From the NCBI GenBank assembly GCA_004208945.1, contig SGPE01000009.1:124001-188000 (forward strand): 64,000 nt of DNA. The letters run 5' to 3'. Position numbers and translations under genes: made by a program. The stretch's first letter is position 1. Every line of letters starts with the position of its first letter. This stretch comes from Pseudoalteromonas sp. CO133X. Its GTDB lineage: Bacteria; Pseudomonadota; Gammaproteobacteria; Enterobacterales; Alteromonadaceae. The notes under the pieces are model-generated. The model had not been told where the DNA came from. It worked only from the letters and a program-made list of their open reading frames with translations, and did not search any database. Positions 1 through 10,133 of this stretch are shown here, in pieces.

Positions 1-34
1 CACTCAATGAATTGAAATTGGTGTTAGGTGTACT

Positions 35-1531
35 ATGGAATCAAAAAAAATAACCAAGGTCGTAATCGCCGGTGGTGGCACAGCAGGGTGGATAACTGCC
101 GCATTACTCAATAAAGTGTTAGGCAAAGTGCTTGATATCACGCTAGTAGAGTCAGCAGAAATTGGTACTGTTGGTGTAGGTGAAGCAAGCATTCCACCCA
201 TCTTGCATCTAAATGGTGCCCTAGGCATTTCTGAAAAAGAATTTATTAAGGCTACTGGTGCAACGATTAAGCTAGGCATCGAGTTTGAAAATTGGCGCAG
301 CCAAGGTTACAGCTACATGCACGCCTTTGGTGAGATAGGTAAAGACTTTCCGTTTTGTGAGTTTTATCATTTTTGGTTAAAAGCACATCACGCTAATAAT
401 GCACCTGACTTTTGGGATTTTTCGCTTAACTATCAAGCTGCCAAAGCACATAAATTTGCCCACCTTAAACACATTCCTAACACCCAGTTAGCGGGCTTAC
501 ATTATGCTTACCATTTTGATGCCACTCGATATGGCGAATTCTTAAAAGAATTAGCGCAATCACGGGGCGTTAAACGTATTGAAGGCAAAATTGAATCGGT
601 TAATCAATGTCACCAAAGCGGGCATATTCGCTCTTTGCTACTTAAAAATGGCGAGCAAATAGATGGCGACTTATTTATTGATTGCACAGGTTTACGTGCT
701 TTATTAATAGAACAAACCCTTAATACTGGCTTTGAAGATTGGTCACACTGGTTACCATGTGATAGCGCGATTGCGGTGCAAAGTGATTCAGCTTCTGATG
801 CAATTCCTTATACGCGTTCAATTGCAAGAGACTCAGGCTGGCAGTGGCAAATTCCATTACAGCATCGTGTAGGCAACGGACTTGTGTACTCTTCTCGTTT
901 CTTATCAGACGAAACGGCAAAACAACAGCTTTTGAATAACTTACCGGCTAAACCACTAACAGAGCCGCGTGTTATTAAATTTAAAACAGGCCGCCGTTTA
1001 AAACAGTGGCATAAAAATGTGGTATCGGTTGGCTTATCGAGTGGTTTTTTAGAGCCATTAGAATCGACCAGTATTCACTTAATTCAAAGTGCAGCCATTC
1101 GTTTAATTAAGTTTTTTCCTCATCAAGGTATTAAGCCAAGCCTTGTAGATGAATTTAATCAACAAAGTAAAACAGAATTTGAGCGAATTCGTGACTTTAT
1201 TATTCTTCATTACAAGCTTACTGAGCGTGATGACAGTGCGTTTTGGCGTTTTTGTAAAGGCATGGATATTCCAAGCAGTCTTAAAAAGAAAATTGAGCTA
1301 TTTAAAACCAGCGGCAAACTTATAAGAGAAGACGATGAATTATTTGCCGAAATTGCATGGCAGCAAGTAATGATAGGGCAAGGGCTTATTGCAGAAGATC
1401 ACCATCCATTAACTGATGCGTTATCCGATGAGCAATTAAATGAGCTATTTAGTAATTTAAAAACCTTGATTAATAGCACTGTCGAGCAGCTGCCGACCCA
1501 CAGTCAATTCTTAGAAAAAGTACAAAATTAA
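35..1531 (+). CDS. Flavin-dependent tryptophan halogenase family protein
   Basis: This 498-residue protein belongs to the flavin-dependent halogenase family (PrnA/RebH type), which uses FADH2, O2 and halide to chlorinate or brominate an aromatic substrate. The FAD-binding GGGTAGW motif is at residues 13-19 and the family WxWxIP motif at 269-274. The catalytic lysine is present (Lys79, in [10 protein letters not shown]), as is the glutamate in FLEPLEST (Glu343), so the active site looks intact. There is no signal peptide. It ends 2 bases before the next amylase gene, so it is in the maltodextrin operon. Halogenase-like genes often accompany TonB-receptor sugar loci in marine and xanthomonad bacteria, where their substrate is unknown. 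The true substrate here cannot be read from sequence. Confidence 0.9.
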   Translation: MESKKITKVVIAGGGTAGWITAALLNKVLGKVLDITLVESAEIGTVGVGEASIPPILHLNGALGISEKEFIKATGATIKLGIEFENWRSQGYSYMHAFGEIGKDFPFCEFYHFWLKAHHANNAPDFWDFSLNYQAAKAHKFAHLKHIPNTQLAGLHYAYHFDATRYGEFLKELAQSRGVKRIEGKIESVNQCHQSGHIRSLLLKNGEQIDGDLFIDCTGLRALLIEQTLNTGFEDWSHWLPCDSAIAVQSDSASDAIPYTRSIARDSGWQWQIPLQHRVGNGLVYSSRFLSDETAKQQLLNNLPAKPLTEPRVIKFKTGRRLKQWHKNVVSVGLSSGFLEPLESTSIHLIQSAAIRLIKFFPHQGIKPSLVDEFNQQSKTEFERIRDFIILHYKLTERDDSAFWRFCKGMDIPSSLKKKIELFKTSGKLIREDDELFAEIAWQQVMIGQGLIAEDHHPLTDALSDEQLNELFSNLKTLINSTVEQLPTHSQFLEKVQN

Positions 1532-1533
1532 TT

Positions 1534-3384
1534 ATGAAAACAACACAGACATTTTTAGCGCTTACAACCGCATTTACACTTTTTAACTCGACAGCAAGTT
1601 TTGCAATTACCGCGTCACCAGAAAACTGGTGGGTAGGGATGCAAAACAACTCGTTACAAGTCATGCTTTACGATAACAATATTGCTAACAAAACGTGGCA
1701 AATGGTGCCTTACAAAGGCATTGAGTTTAAAGGGGTGACAACAACGAATAACCCTAACTACGCGTTTTTAGATTTAACCATTAGTGATAATGCAAAGGCG
1801 GGAACACTGACTTTTAAAGCTGAAGATGGCACTAGATTTACTTACCCTTTAAATGCCCGTGATAAGCAAAGTGCTAATCGACAAGGTTTTACAAATAAAG
1901 ACACGCTTTATTTAATCAACCCTGATCGCTTTGTAAATGGTGACACAAGCAATGACACCGTTGCTGGTATGAAAGAGCCTGCAAACCCAACCTTTAAAGG
2001 TGGCCGTCATGGCGGTGATATTCAAGGAATTATTAACAGCCTAGATTATCTTGAGGACTTAGGTGTGACACAACTTTGGTTAACGCCAGTGCTTGAAAAC
2101 GACATGCCAAGTTATTCGTATCATGGTTATGCTATTACTGACTTTTACAAAGTTGATCCGCGTATGGGTAGTAATGTGCTTTATAAAACCTTATCGGCAG
2201 AAGCGAAAGAGCATGGTATTGGTTTAGTGATGGACATGGTACTTAACCACTTTGGTTCATCGCATCAGTGGATGACTGATATGCCAACAGCTGATTGGGT
2301 TAACTTTGATGGCAAGTTTGAAAACGGTAAAAATGCCACAACTCACGCTAGACAAACAATTCAAGACCCTCATGCGAGCCAATACGACAAACGTCAATTT
2401 AATGATGGTTGGTTTGTTGAGTCGATGCCTGATCTAAATCAGCGCCAGCCGTTACTATCAACGTATTTGATTCAAAATGCCATCTGGTGGATTGAATACG
2501 CCAATTTAAGCGGCATTCGTGTTGATACCTACTCATACTCAGATAAAGCATTTTTAGCTGATTGGACTAAAGCGATTATGACCGAGTATCCAAACTTTAA
2601 TATTGTTGGCGAAGAGTGGACAACCAACCCGGCAATTGCTTCTTATTGGCAGCGCGGTAAAGTTAATCAAGATGGTTATACCTCTGATTTGCCAAGTGTG
2701 ATGGACTTTTCATTACAAGAGGCGTTGATCCAAGCACTTAACGAAGAAGAAAGCTGGAATACAGGTTGGATAAAAGTATATCAATCGCTTGCGAATGACT
2801 TTTTATATGCAGATACCGATAATATTTTAGTGTTTGCTGATAACCATGATATGAGTCGTGTTTACACTGAGCTTGGGCAAGACCTAGCAAAAACGAAACT
2901 GGCCATGACGCTACTGTTAACAACTCGCGGTATTCCACAAATCTATTACGGCACAGAGCTTTTGCTTGATAACACGCCAAGTAATGATCACGGTGATATT
3001 CGTATTGACTTCCCTGGTGGCTTTAAAGGTCAAAAAGCAAATGCTTTCACAGGTAAGGGGCTTTCAGCTGATCAGCAAGAGATGTTAGCTAGCATGAAAA
3101 AACTGCTTAAGCTGCGCCAAGAAAAGCCAGCGCTAAGCGAAGGTCGTTTAATGCATTTTTCGCCAAAGCAAGGCGTTTACAGCTATGTTAGAGAGCATAA
3201 TGGCCAAACTGTATTGGTTGTTCTGAACAAAAACCAACAAGCCATTGATTGGGATTTAAGCTACATGCAAGAAGTGCTGAAAGGCAATAATAAAGGGCAC
3301 GATTTAATCAGCGAAAAGGGCGTTGATCTTGCTACGCCAATCCGCTTAAAAGCTATGCAAGCACGCTTAATCGAGCTTGAATAA
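1534..3384 (+). CDS. Periplasmic GH13 alpha-amylase/neopullulanase-like enzyme (SusA/cyclomaltodextrinase type)
   Basis: A 616-residue glycoside hydrolase family 13 enzyme with an N-terminal signal peptide (cleavage near residue 24, ASFA). A beta-sandwich N-domain of the cyclomaltodextrinase/neopullulanase type (about 27-110) precedes the (beta/alpha)8 barrel. GH13 region I is MDMVLNH (233-239), region II GIRVDTYS with nucleophile Asp331, region III VGEEW with acid/base Glu360, and region IV ADNHD with Asp439. It likely cleaves alpha-1,4 (and perhaps alpha-1,6) bonds in maltodextrins in the periplasm. It follows the halogenase with a 2-base gap, so translation is probably coupled. Exact specificity (neopullulanase, cyclodextrinase or amylase) cannot be told from sequence. 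Confidence 0.93.
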   Translation: MKTTQTFLALTTAFTLFNSTASFAITASPENWWVGMQNNSLQVMLYDNNIANKTWQMVPYKGIEFKGVTTTNNPNYAFLDLTISDNAKAGTLTFKAEDGTRFTYPLNARDKQSANRQGFTNKDTLYLINPDRFVNGDTSNDTVAGMKEPANPTFKGGRHGGDIQGIINSLDYLEDLGVTQLWLTPVLENDMPSYSYHGYAITDFYKVDPRMGSNVLYKTLSAEAKEHGIGLVMDMVLNHFGSSHQWMTDMPTADWVNFDGKFENGKNATTHARQTIQDPHASQYDKRQFNDGWFVESMPDLNQRQPLLSTYLIQNAIWWIEYANLSGIRVDTYSYSDKAFLADWTKAIMTEYPNFNIVGEEWTTNPAIASYWQRGKVNQDGYTSDLPSVMDFSLQEALIQALNEEESWNTGWIKVYQSLANDFLYADTDNILVFADNHDMSRVYTELGQDLAKTKLAMTLLLTTRGIPQIYYGTELLLDNTPSNDHGDIRIDFPGGFKGQKANAFTGKGLSADQQEMLASMKKLLKLRQEKPALSEGRLMHFSPKQGVYSYVREHNGQTVLVVLNKNQQAIDWDLSYMQEVLKGNNKGHDLISEKGVDLATPIRLKAMQARLIELE

Positions 3385-3401
3385 TTGCAACTAATAGGCT
3401 G

Positions 3402-3430
3402 AATACGTATGCATTTACTGTCCGTATGCA
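3402..3430. promoter_or_regulatory. Candidate LacI-type operator upstream of the second GH13 gene
   Basis: The gap between the two GH13 genes holds TGAATACGTATGCA (centre between 3406 and 3407), an imperfect palindrome with the central CG typical of LacI-family sites. A second CGTATGCA follows 10 bases on (3423-3430). A very similar AAATACGTATGCA lies at 14703-14715, beside the LacI-family gene at 13505-14524. That match suggests that this regulator controls the locus. This is inference from motif sharing only. Confidence 0.4.
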
Positions 3431-3475
3431 GCCCTTAACATTAGTATGAACTGATATTTACAGAAAAATGAAGTA

Positions 3476-5356
3476 ATGATGACAACATATAAAATAACCG
3501 CGTTAGTCGTGGCATCGGTACTAGGTTTAACTGCCTGTGGTAACGATGCACCAGCAGAGCAGAACACACACAAAACGCAATCTGAATCTAGCCAAGCCGC
3601 TATCTCTAAGCCTGTGGTATATCAAGTATTCACTCGATTGTTTGGTAATACAAACACCACAAATAAACCCTGGGGCACATTAGAAGAAAATGGGGTAGGC
3701 AAATTCGCTGATTTTAATGATGCAGCATTACAAGGTATTAAAGAGCTAGGTACAACGCATGTTTGGTATACAGGTGTGCCGCGTCATGCTTTAGTAACTG
3801 ATTATACCGAATACGGTTTGTCACAAGATGACCCTGATGTTGTAAAAGGGCGTGCAGGCTCGCCGTATGCGGTGAAAGATTATTACGATGTTAATCCTGA
3901 TTTAGCAATTAACCCTGAGCGTCGCTTAGAAGAGTTTGTAGAGCTGATTAACCGCACTCATGAGCACGGTATGAAAGTTGTTATTGATATTGTGCCAAAC
4001 CACATAGCGCGTAACTACGAGTCGGTCGCAAAGCCTGAAGGTGTTAAAGATTTTGGCGCTGATGATGACACAACAAAAACCTATGCGCGCGATAATAATT
4101 TTTATTACGTAACAGGGCAGTCATTTCAAGTTCCTACCAATGATAGCTATCAAGTCTTAGGTGGTAATCCGCATCCACTTGCTGATAATCAGTTTGCTGA
4201 AACACCAGCAAAATGGACGGGCAATGGGGCACGTGCTGCTAAACCTGACATCAATGATTGGTACGAAACAGTTAAAATCAATTACGGTGTGAAACCAGAT
4301 GGTAGTTATGATTTCCCGACGCTACCTGCTGATTACGCTAATAAAGATTACCGTGCGCACTACGCATTTTGGCAAGATAAAGACCTGCCAAATAGCTGGT
4401 ATAAGTTTCGCGACATCGCACTATATTGGTTAGATAAAGGTGTTGATGGTTTTCGTTATGATATGGCTGAAATGGTGCCTGTTGAGTTTTGGAGCTTTTT
4501 AAACTCATCAATCAAGATGCAAAAAAGCGATGCCTTTATTTTGGCTGAGGTATATAACCCAACGCTTTACCGCCCATATATCCAACAAGGTAAGATGGAT
4601 TATCTGTACGACAAAGTCGGTTTTTACGACACGGTTAAAGCTGTGATGCAAGGTAAGCAACCAGCGGATACTATTTTCGATATTCAAAGCCAAGTGGCTG
4701 ATATTGAAGAGCACATGCTGCACTTTTTAGAAAACCATGATGAGCAACGCATTGCTAGCCCGGATTTCGCAGGTAGCAGTGAAAAAGGCAAGCCAGGTAT
4801 GGTGGTGTCTACCTTAATGTCGCGCTCGCCAACCTTACTCTATTTTGGTCAGGCAGTTGGTGAAGATGGTTCTGAAGATGGTGGTTTTGGCGACCCAACG
4901 CGTACCAGCATTTTCGATTATATGGGTGTACCTGCACATCAAGCGTGGATGAATAATGGTAAATTCGATGGCGGTGCGCTTTCAAAAGAGCAAGCTAATC
5001 TTCGCGCTTACTACACTAAGTTAATGTCCTTAAACACGCTTCCTGCCATTGTCGGCGGTGACATGCACGCTATTAAATTAACTGGCTCAGAGCAAGTCAT
5101 TGCCTTTACGCGCAAGCTAGGTCAACAGTTGGTGCTTGTGGTAAGTAATTTTTCAGAAAACCCACAAAATGTTGAGCTTACTCTTAATCAAGCGTTGTTA
5201 CCTAAGCTTAACCACAGTGATTTAACGTTAACTGATAACCTAGAAAATCATGCCGACATTGTGATTTCTGAGGCAACAACGAATGCGCCAATTCAATTAC
5301 AACTGAATGGCTTGAGCAGTGCAGTATTTACCTTAAAGGCTGACAATGAACAATAA
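3476..5356 (+). CDS. GH13 alpha-amylase family lipoprotein
   Basis: A 626-residue GH13 enzyme exported as a lipoprotein: the lipobox LTAC places the lipid cysteine at residue 21. After a low-complexity linker (22-42) the barrel carries region I DIVPNH (171-176), region II GFRYDMAE with nucleophile Asp329, region III LAEVY with acid/base Glu358, and region IV LENHDE with Asp422. A C-terminal beta domain follows (about 530-620). It probably hydrolyses starch or maltodextrin at the outer membrane or in the periplasm, next to the first GH13 enzyme. Two adjacent ATG codons open the gene and the first is used here. It overlaps the transporter gene by 11 bases. Confidence 0.93.
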   Translation: MMTTYKITALVVASVLGLTACGNDAPAEQNTHKTQSESSQAAISKPVVYQVFTRLFGNTNTTNKPWGTLEENGVGKFADFNDAALQGIKELGTTHVWYTGVPRHALVTDYTEYGLSQDDPDVVKGRAGSPYAVKDYYDVNPDLAINPERRLEEFVELINRTHEHGMKVVIDIVPNHIARNYESVAKPEGVKDFGADDDTTKTYARDNNFYYVTGQSFQVPTNDSYQVLGGNPHPLADNQFAETPAKWTGNGARAAKPDINDWYETVKINYGVKPDGSYDFPTLPADYANKDYRAHYAFWQDKDLPNSWYKFRDIALYWLDKGVDGFRYDMAEMVPVEFWSFLNSSIKMQKSDAFILAEVYNPTLYRPYIQQGKMDYLYDKVGFYDTVKAVMQGKQPADTIFDIQSQVADIEEHMLHFLENHDEQRIASPDFAGSSEKGKPGMVVSTLMSRSPTLLYFGQAVGEDGSEDGGFGDPTRTSIFDYMGVPAHQAWMNNGKFDGGALSKEQANLRAYYTKLMSLNTLPAIVGGDMHAIKLTGSEQVIAFTRKLGQQLVLVVSNFSENPQNVELTLNQALLPKLNHSDLTLTDNLENHADIVISEATTNAPIQLQLNGLSSAVFTLKADNEQ

Positions 5357-6830
5357 CAAACCAACACTAAGCTTTTGGCAAATATGGAATATGTGCTTTG
5401 GATTCCTTGGCATCCAATTTGGCTTTGCATTACAAAATGGTAATGTGAGCCGTATTTTTCAAACTCTAGGTGCGAATGTTGACGATATTCCAATTCTTTG
5501 GGTTGCAGCACCGCTGACAGGTCTTATCGTGCAACCAATTATTGGTTATTGGAGCGATAAAACATGGAATAAGTTGGGTCGTCGTCGTCCGTTCTTTTTC
5601 TATGGGGCTATTTTAACGACGTTATCGTTATTCATTATGCCTAACTCACCAAGCCTTTGGATTGCAGCGGGTATGTTATGGATCATGGATGCGTCAATTA
5701 ACGTGACTATGGAGCCTTTCCGTGCCCTTGTAAGCGATAACCTGCCTAAAAAGCAACGTGCAACTGGTTATGCAATGCAAAGCTTCTTCATTGGTGTTGG
5801 CGCGGTTGTCGCGTCTGCTTTGCCCTGGATGATGACTAACTGGTTCGATATTGCCAATACGGCACCTGCTGGGCAAATTCCTGACTCTGTGAAATTTTCG
5901 TTTTACTTTGGTGCCGTTGTGTTACTCGTTGCTGTTTTTTGGACGGTATTTACCACCAAAGAATATTCACCCCAAGAGCTTGAAAGCTTTCATGAACAAG
6001 AGCAGAGCGATGACTCAAAAGATGCTCAACAAAATGTGAATTTTAATAAAGGCGCTGTAATCTTTACGGTTCTTGGTCTTTTAGTGCTTGGTATTGTTAC
6101 GGGTCTTTCTCTTGAAAAAGAGCTTTATTTGCTTGCTGGTGGTTTGATTAGCTTTGGTGTTATTCAATTTATTGCTGGTGCTTTAAAAGCTAAAAACGCA
6201 ACCAGTGGTGGCTTTTATCAAGTTGTGAATGATGTATTCACAATGCCTGAGGCAATGAAGCAATTGGCTTGGGTACAATTTTTTAGCTGGTTCTCATTGT
6301 TTGCAATGTGGATTTATACCACCTCAGCGGTAACTAGTTTCCACTACGGCAGCAGTGACACAAGCTCACTTGCTTACAATAACGGTGCGGACTGGGTTGG
6401 TGTATTATTTGCCGCTTACAATGGTTTTGCTGCCATTGCTGCAATGTGTATCCCGATCATCGTAAAAAAAGTGGGGCTTAAAATGGCTCATGCTATCAAT
6501 CTTGTGCTAGGTGCATTAGGGCTGCTCAGCTTTATTATTATCAAAGATCCAAGTTTACTTATCTGGCCGATGATTGGGGTAGGTTTCGCTTGGGCATCAA
6601 TTCTCTCTTTACCGTACGCAATGTTAAGTACCTCAGTACCGAGTAAGAAAATGGGTGTGTACATGGGGATTTTTAACTTTTTTATTGTTATTCCGCAGCT
6701 TTTAGCGGCAAGCGTATTAGGCCTAATTTTACGCCACTTTTTTGATAATCAACCGATTTATGCGTTAGTGCTAGGTGCAGTGTCATTCGTACTCGCAGCA
6801 ATTGCTGTACTGCGCGTTAAGCAACAATAA
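5346..6830 (+). CDS. MFS sugar transporter (maltose/maltodextrin type, SLC45/GPH-like)
   Basis: A 494-residue inner-membrane protein of the major facilitator superfamily with about 12 hydrophobic segments. The cytoplasmic loop after the second segment carries GYWSDKTWNKLGRRRPF (about 66-82), the family-defining motif also found in sucrose and maltose transporters of the SLC45/GPH type. A hydrophilic loop (about 215-235) separates the two halves. Its place between two amylases and a glucoamylase makes maltose or short maltodextrins the likely substrate, with H+ symport. It overlaps the upstream amylase gene by 11 bases and lies 12 bases before the glucoamylase gene, so it belongs to the same operon. 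Confidence 0.92.
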   Translation: MNNNKPTLSFWQIWNMCFGFLGIQFGFALQNGNVSRIFQTLGANVDDIPILWVAAPLTGLIVQPIIGYWSDKTWNKLGRRRPFFFYGAILTTLSLFIMPNSPSLWIAAGMLWIMDASINVTMEPFRALVSDNLPKKQRATGYAMQSFFIGVGAVVASALPWMMTNWFDIANTAPAGQIPDSVKFSFYFGAVVLLVAVFWTVFTTKEYSPQELESFHEQEQSDDSKDAQQNVNFNKGAVIFTVLGLLVLGIVTGLSLEKELYLLAGGLISFGVIQFIAGALKAKNATSGGFYQVVNDVFTMPEAMKQLAWVQFFSWFSLFAMWIYTTSAVTSFHYGSSDTSSLAYNNGADWVGVLFAAYNGFAAIAAMCIPIIVKKVGLKMAHAINLVLGALGLLSFIIIKDPSLLIWPMIGVGFAWASILSLPYAMLSTSVPSKKMGVYMGIFNFFIVIPQLLAASVLGLILRHFFDNQPIYALVLGAVSFVLAAIAVLRVKQQ

Positions 6831-6842
6831 TAAGGACACACC

Positions 6843-9242
6843 ATGAAAAAATTTAATCTTATTACAGCAAGCTTGTTAGCGTTAGGTTTAACTGCTTGTA
6901 GTTCAGAGCAATCAGTTAATACATCAGTTGAGCAGGTTTCTGCGCCTGGAGCTCCGGGTGTGGAGCCTTTTTGGGCTTACTCAGGTAAAACAGGTATTGG
7001 TACATCATATGAGCAATACCAAGACGGCCACTATAGCGATGCAGCTGCTACAGGCAAAGTATCTAAAGTTTGGTTTTCAATCGCGAAAGGCATGATCACA
7101 GAAACCATGTTTGGTTTAATTCACCAAGCACAAATCAAAGATATGCAGTTTGTTGTAGTCGGTAAAGACTTTACTGTAACAGAAAGCGATGATCTGGATG
7201 TGAGCATTGATTATTTATACAAAGACGACACGGGTCGCCCATTATCGCTTGCTTACAAAGTAGTAAGTAAAGATAAACAAGGTCGGTTCACTTTAGAAAA
7301 ACATATCTTTACAGATCCAAACGGCCAAACATTGTTTGTTCGCAGCGTATTTAATACTGATCTTGACGGTGTGAAAGCCTACGTTAATGTAAATCCTTAT
7401 ATTGATAACAATGGCTTAGATGATTTTGCAAAAGTGACCGACAAGGGTCTAGTTGCTTGGCAAGATGAAAACTTTTTATCTTTACAAGCCGCTCAACCAT
7501 TTAAGCAAGCAAGCGTTGGCTTTACAGGTGTGAGTGATGGTTTAAAAGAGTTAAAAGCATCACAATCATTATCAGCGACTTACCAAAATACCGGTAATCA
7601 GTCGGGAAATGTAAGCTTACTTGCAGAGCTGGGCGAAGTATCAAAAAACACCACCTTTGATTTAGCTTTAAGCTTTGGTAACTCTGAAGCTGCAAGCTTC
7701 AAAGAAGGTCAAGCAAGTTTAAACCAAGGCTACCAAAAAGTACTTGCGGCATATAACGGTGAGGGCGCTGCAATTGGTTGGCAAGACTACTTATCAAGCC
7801 TTGAGCCTTTGAGCACACTATCTAATAGCACCGCTGATAATGGTAAGTTGCTCTACACCAGCGCCATGGTGTTAAAAGCGCAAGAAGATAAAACTCATGC
7901 CGGTGCTTTAATTGCGTCACTGTCTAACCCTTGGGGTGAAACAGTATCAGCTAAAACAGGTTCTACCGGTTATAAAGCGGTTTGGGTACGTGATTTCTAT
8001 CAAGTAGCAATGGCATTTATGGCCATGGGTGATACACGCACTGCTAAAACGGCGTTTGAATATTTAGAAAAAGTACAAGTAACAGATAACACACCAGGTA
8101 ATGGTGGTGACACGGGTTGGTTCTTACAAAAGACGCATGTTGATGGTGAGCTTGAGTGGGTAGGTGTGCAGCTTGACCAAACAGCAATGCCAATTATGTT
8201 AGCGTGGAAACTACATCAAGCAGGCGTACTTAGCGATCAAGAACTGACAGATTGGTATGGCAAAATGTTAAAGCCAGCTGCTGATTTCTTGGTTGACGGT
8301 GGTCTTGCGAAAATTCTTTGGAACGACACACAAATTACACCACCCGCAACACAACAAGAGCGCTGGGAAGAACAAAATGGCTTCTCACCTTCAACAACAG
8401 CTGCAGTTGTTGCAGGCCTTGTGACAGCTGCTGATATTGCTAAAAAAGCAGGCGACACCAAAAATGCAGAGCGTTACCTAGCAACGGCTAAAACCTACAA
8501 CAGTGAAATTGAAAGCACCATGTTTACGACTCAAGGTAACCTTAAGTCTGAAAATAGCGATGGCGAATATTTCATTCGTATTGGTCAAGACAAAGATCCA
8601 AACTCATCAACTACACTTAACGCTAATAATGGTCGTGAAGGCTTTGATAAAAAACAAATCCTTGATGGTGGTTTCTTAGAGCTTGTACGTTATGGTGTTC
8701 GTGATGCACTTGCGCCAAGTATTGTAAAAACATTACCAGAGTACGATGACGAAACCTTAGTTGATAACCTGCAAGTACGTTACACCTTTAATTTTGCTGA
8801 TGGCTCAGGTTCATTCCCAGGCTACCGCCGCTATGGTAACGATGGTTACGGTGAAGATGAAGTGACAGGCAACAACTATGCCGAAGGTGGTAACAACACC
8901 CCTGGTCAACGTGGTCGTGTATGGCCGTTTTTCACAGGTGAGCGTGGTCACTATGAAATCGCCGCTGCAAACGCAAGCAATAGCCTTGATGCGATAAAGC
9001 AACAAGCTATTAAAGACACCTATGTAAAAGGCATGGAAGCATTTGCTAATGAAGGGATGATGTTACCTGAACAAGTTTGGGATGGCGTAGGTAACAATAA
9101 AGCAGGCTATCAGCTAGGTGAGGGGACAAACTCAGCCACACCGCTTGCTTGGACTCATGCTGAATACATCAAGTTACTTCGCTCAGTGAGCGACAAACAA
9201 GTATGGGATCACTACCCAGTTATTGAAGATGCGTTAAAGTAA
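6843..9242 (+). CDS. GH15 glucan 1,4-alpha-glucosidase (glucoamylase) lipoprotein
   Basis: A 799-residue glycoside hydrolase family 15 enzyme that releases beta-glucose from chain ends of maltodextrins. The lipobox LTAC gives lipid Cys19, so it is anchored in an outer or periplasm-facing membrane. Residues about 35-300 resemble the N-domain of bacterial glucodextranases and glucoamylases. The (alpha/alpha)6 barrel follows from about 330, with the general acid motif RWEEQNGFSPST (Glu509/510 region) and the general base in LPEQVWDG (Glu743). An AAGGA Shine-Dalgarno precedes the ATG. It closes the operon and is followed by a strong terminator. It lies next to the MFS gene, so glucose or maltose release is coupled to uptake. 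Confidence 0.95.
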   Translation: MKKFNLITASLLALGLTACSSEQSVNTSVEQVSAPGAPGVEPFWAYSGKTGIGTSYEQYQDGHYSDAAATGKVSKVWFSIAKGMITETMFGLIHQAQIKDMQFVVVGKDFTVTESDDLDVSIDYLYKDDTGRPLSLAYKVVSKDKQGRFTLEKHIFTDPNGQTLFVRSVFNTDLDGVKAYVNVNPYIDNNGLDDFAKVTDKGLVAWQDENFLSLQAAQPFKQASVGFTGVSDGLKELKASQSLSATYQNTGNQSGNVSLLAELGEVSKNTTFDLALSFGNSEAASFKEGQASLNQGYQKVLAAYNGEGAAIGWQDYLSSLEPLSTLSNSTADNGKLLYTSAMVLKAQEDKTHAGALIASLSNPWGETVSAKTGSTGYKAVWVRDFYQVAMAFMAMGDTRTAKTAFEYLEKVQVTDNTPGNGGDTGWFLQKTHVDGELEWVGVQLDQTAMPIMLAWKLHQAGVLSDQELTDWYGKMLKPAADFLVDGGLAKILWNDTQITPPATQQERWEEQNGFSPSTTAAVVAGLVTAADIAKKAGDTKNAERYLATAKTYNSEIESTMFTTQGNLKSENSDGEYFIRIGQDKDPNSSTTLNANNGREGFDKKQILDGGFLELVRYGVRDALAPSIVKTLPEYDDETLVDNLQVRYTFNFADGSGSFPGYRRYGNDGYGEDEVTGNNYAEGGNNTPGQRGRVWPFFTGERGHYEIAAANASNSLDAIKQQAIKDTYVKGMEAFANEGMMLPEQVWDGVGNNKAGYQLGEGTNSATPLAWTHAEYIKLLRSVSDKQVWDHYPVIEDALK

Positions 9243-9262
9243 TTTTGCTAACGCAGTAACAC

Positions 9263-9297
9263 AAAAGCCACGGCACTCGCCGTGGCTTTTGTTTTTT
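9263..9297 (+). terminator. Rho-independent terminator of the maltodextrin operon
   Basis: A perfect 12-bp stem (AAAAGCCACGGC, loop ACTC, GCCGTGGCTTTT) is followed by a T-rich tract, 20 bases after the glucoamylase stop. Confidence 0.93.
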
Positions 9298-9426
9298 AAC
9301 ATTGTTAATCTCTAAGGAGGGCATTATATATTCTTGGTAACTTGATTATTACTACTCTGTTTATTATTGATTTAGCTAAAGAACACCCCAAATTAACTAT
9401 GCTCGAACTTTTAAGGGATTAAATAA

Positions 9427-10008
9427 ATGATTAGAACAGCATTATTATTATCTACATTACTTGTATTTAACGTCAAAGCAGATGACTTTTATAGTCAACT
9501 TGTTCAAGCCGCTAAGGAGCGAACAAATCACTCCGTTATTTATGACGGAAGCTATAAAAGAATTGCTTATCCAAATGGTGATGTACCTGCCACTATTGGT
9601 GTGTGTACTGATGTCATAATTCGCAGTTATAGGGCACTCGGAACTGATTTACAAGTACTCGTTCATGAGGACATGCGTGATAACTTTACTTTATATCCAT
9701 CAAACAGGATATGGGGTCTAACAAAGCCTGATTCAAATATTGATCACCGGCGTGTTCCTAACTTACAGCATTTCTTTAAACGACATGGGCATAGTCTGAA
9801 TATAAGTGAAGACGCGAGCAATTATAAGGGGGGAGATATTGTCACTTGGATGCTGCCTGGCAACTTACCTCATATTGGAATAGTGACTGATGAACTATCA
9901 AGAGATAAAAAAAGGCCACTGATTGTGCACAACATAGGTGCAGGGCCTGTACTCGAAGATATGTTATTTAGTTATAAAATAACAGGGCATTATCGTTATA
10001 AACCTTAA
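9427..10008 (+). CDS. Exported DUF1287 family protein (YijF-like)
   Basis: A 193-residue protein with a signal peptide (residues 1-18, cleavage near VKA). The rest matches DUF1287 as found in E. coli YijF. Characteristic blocks are the IYDGSYKRIAYPNGDVP segment, GVCTDVIIRSYR (Cys about residue 60) and LPHIGIV (His about 158). The conserved Cys and His fit the papain/NlpC-like fold proposed for this family, suggesting a periplasmic cysteine hydrolase or amidase, but no activity is established here. It stands alone after the amylase operon terminator, preceded by an AAGGGA-like ribosome site. Confidence in the family is good; function is unknown. Confidence 0.8.
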   Translation: MIRTALLLSTLLVFNVKADDFYSQLVQAAKERTNHSVIYDGSYKRIAYPNGDVPATIGVCTDVIIRSYRALGTDLQVLVHEDMRDNFTLYPSNRIWGLTKPDSNIDHRRVPNLQHFFKRHGHSLNISEDASNYKGGDIVTWMLPGNLPHIGIVTDELSRDKKRPLIVHNIGAGPVLEDMLFSYKITGHYRYKP

Positions 10009-10133
10009 CCGTTATAAATCTTAAACCCTAACATTTACACTGGGCTTCAATTACTTACAATTTTAATATACATTTAAGGTAACTGTTTGAACCTGTAATA
10101 GGTAAGCCTAATTTTAACTTCAAAGGGATTTAT

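Noticed and set aside
35..1531. Halogenase as part of a natural-product cluster
   Set aside because: No NRPS, PKS, prenyltransferase or other tailoring genes nearby; the neighbours are starch enzymes.
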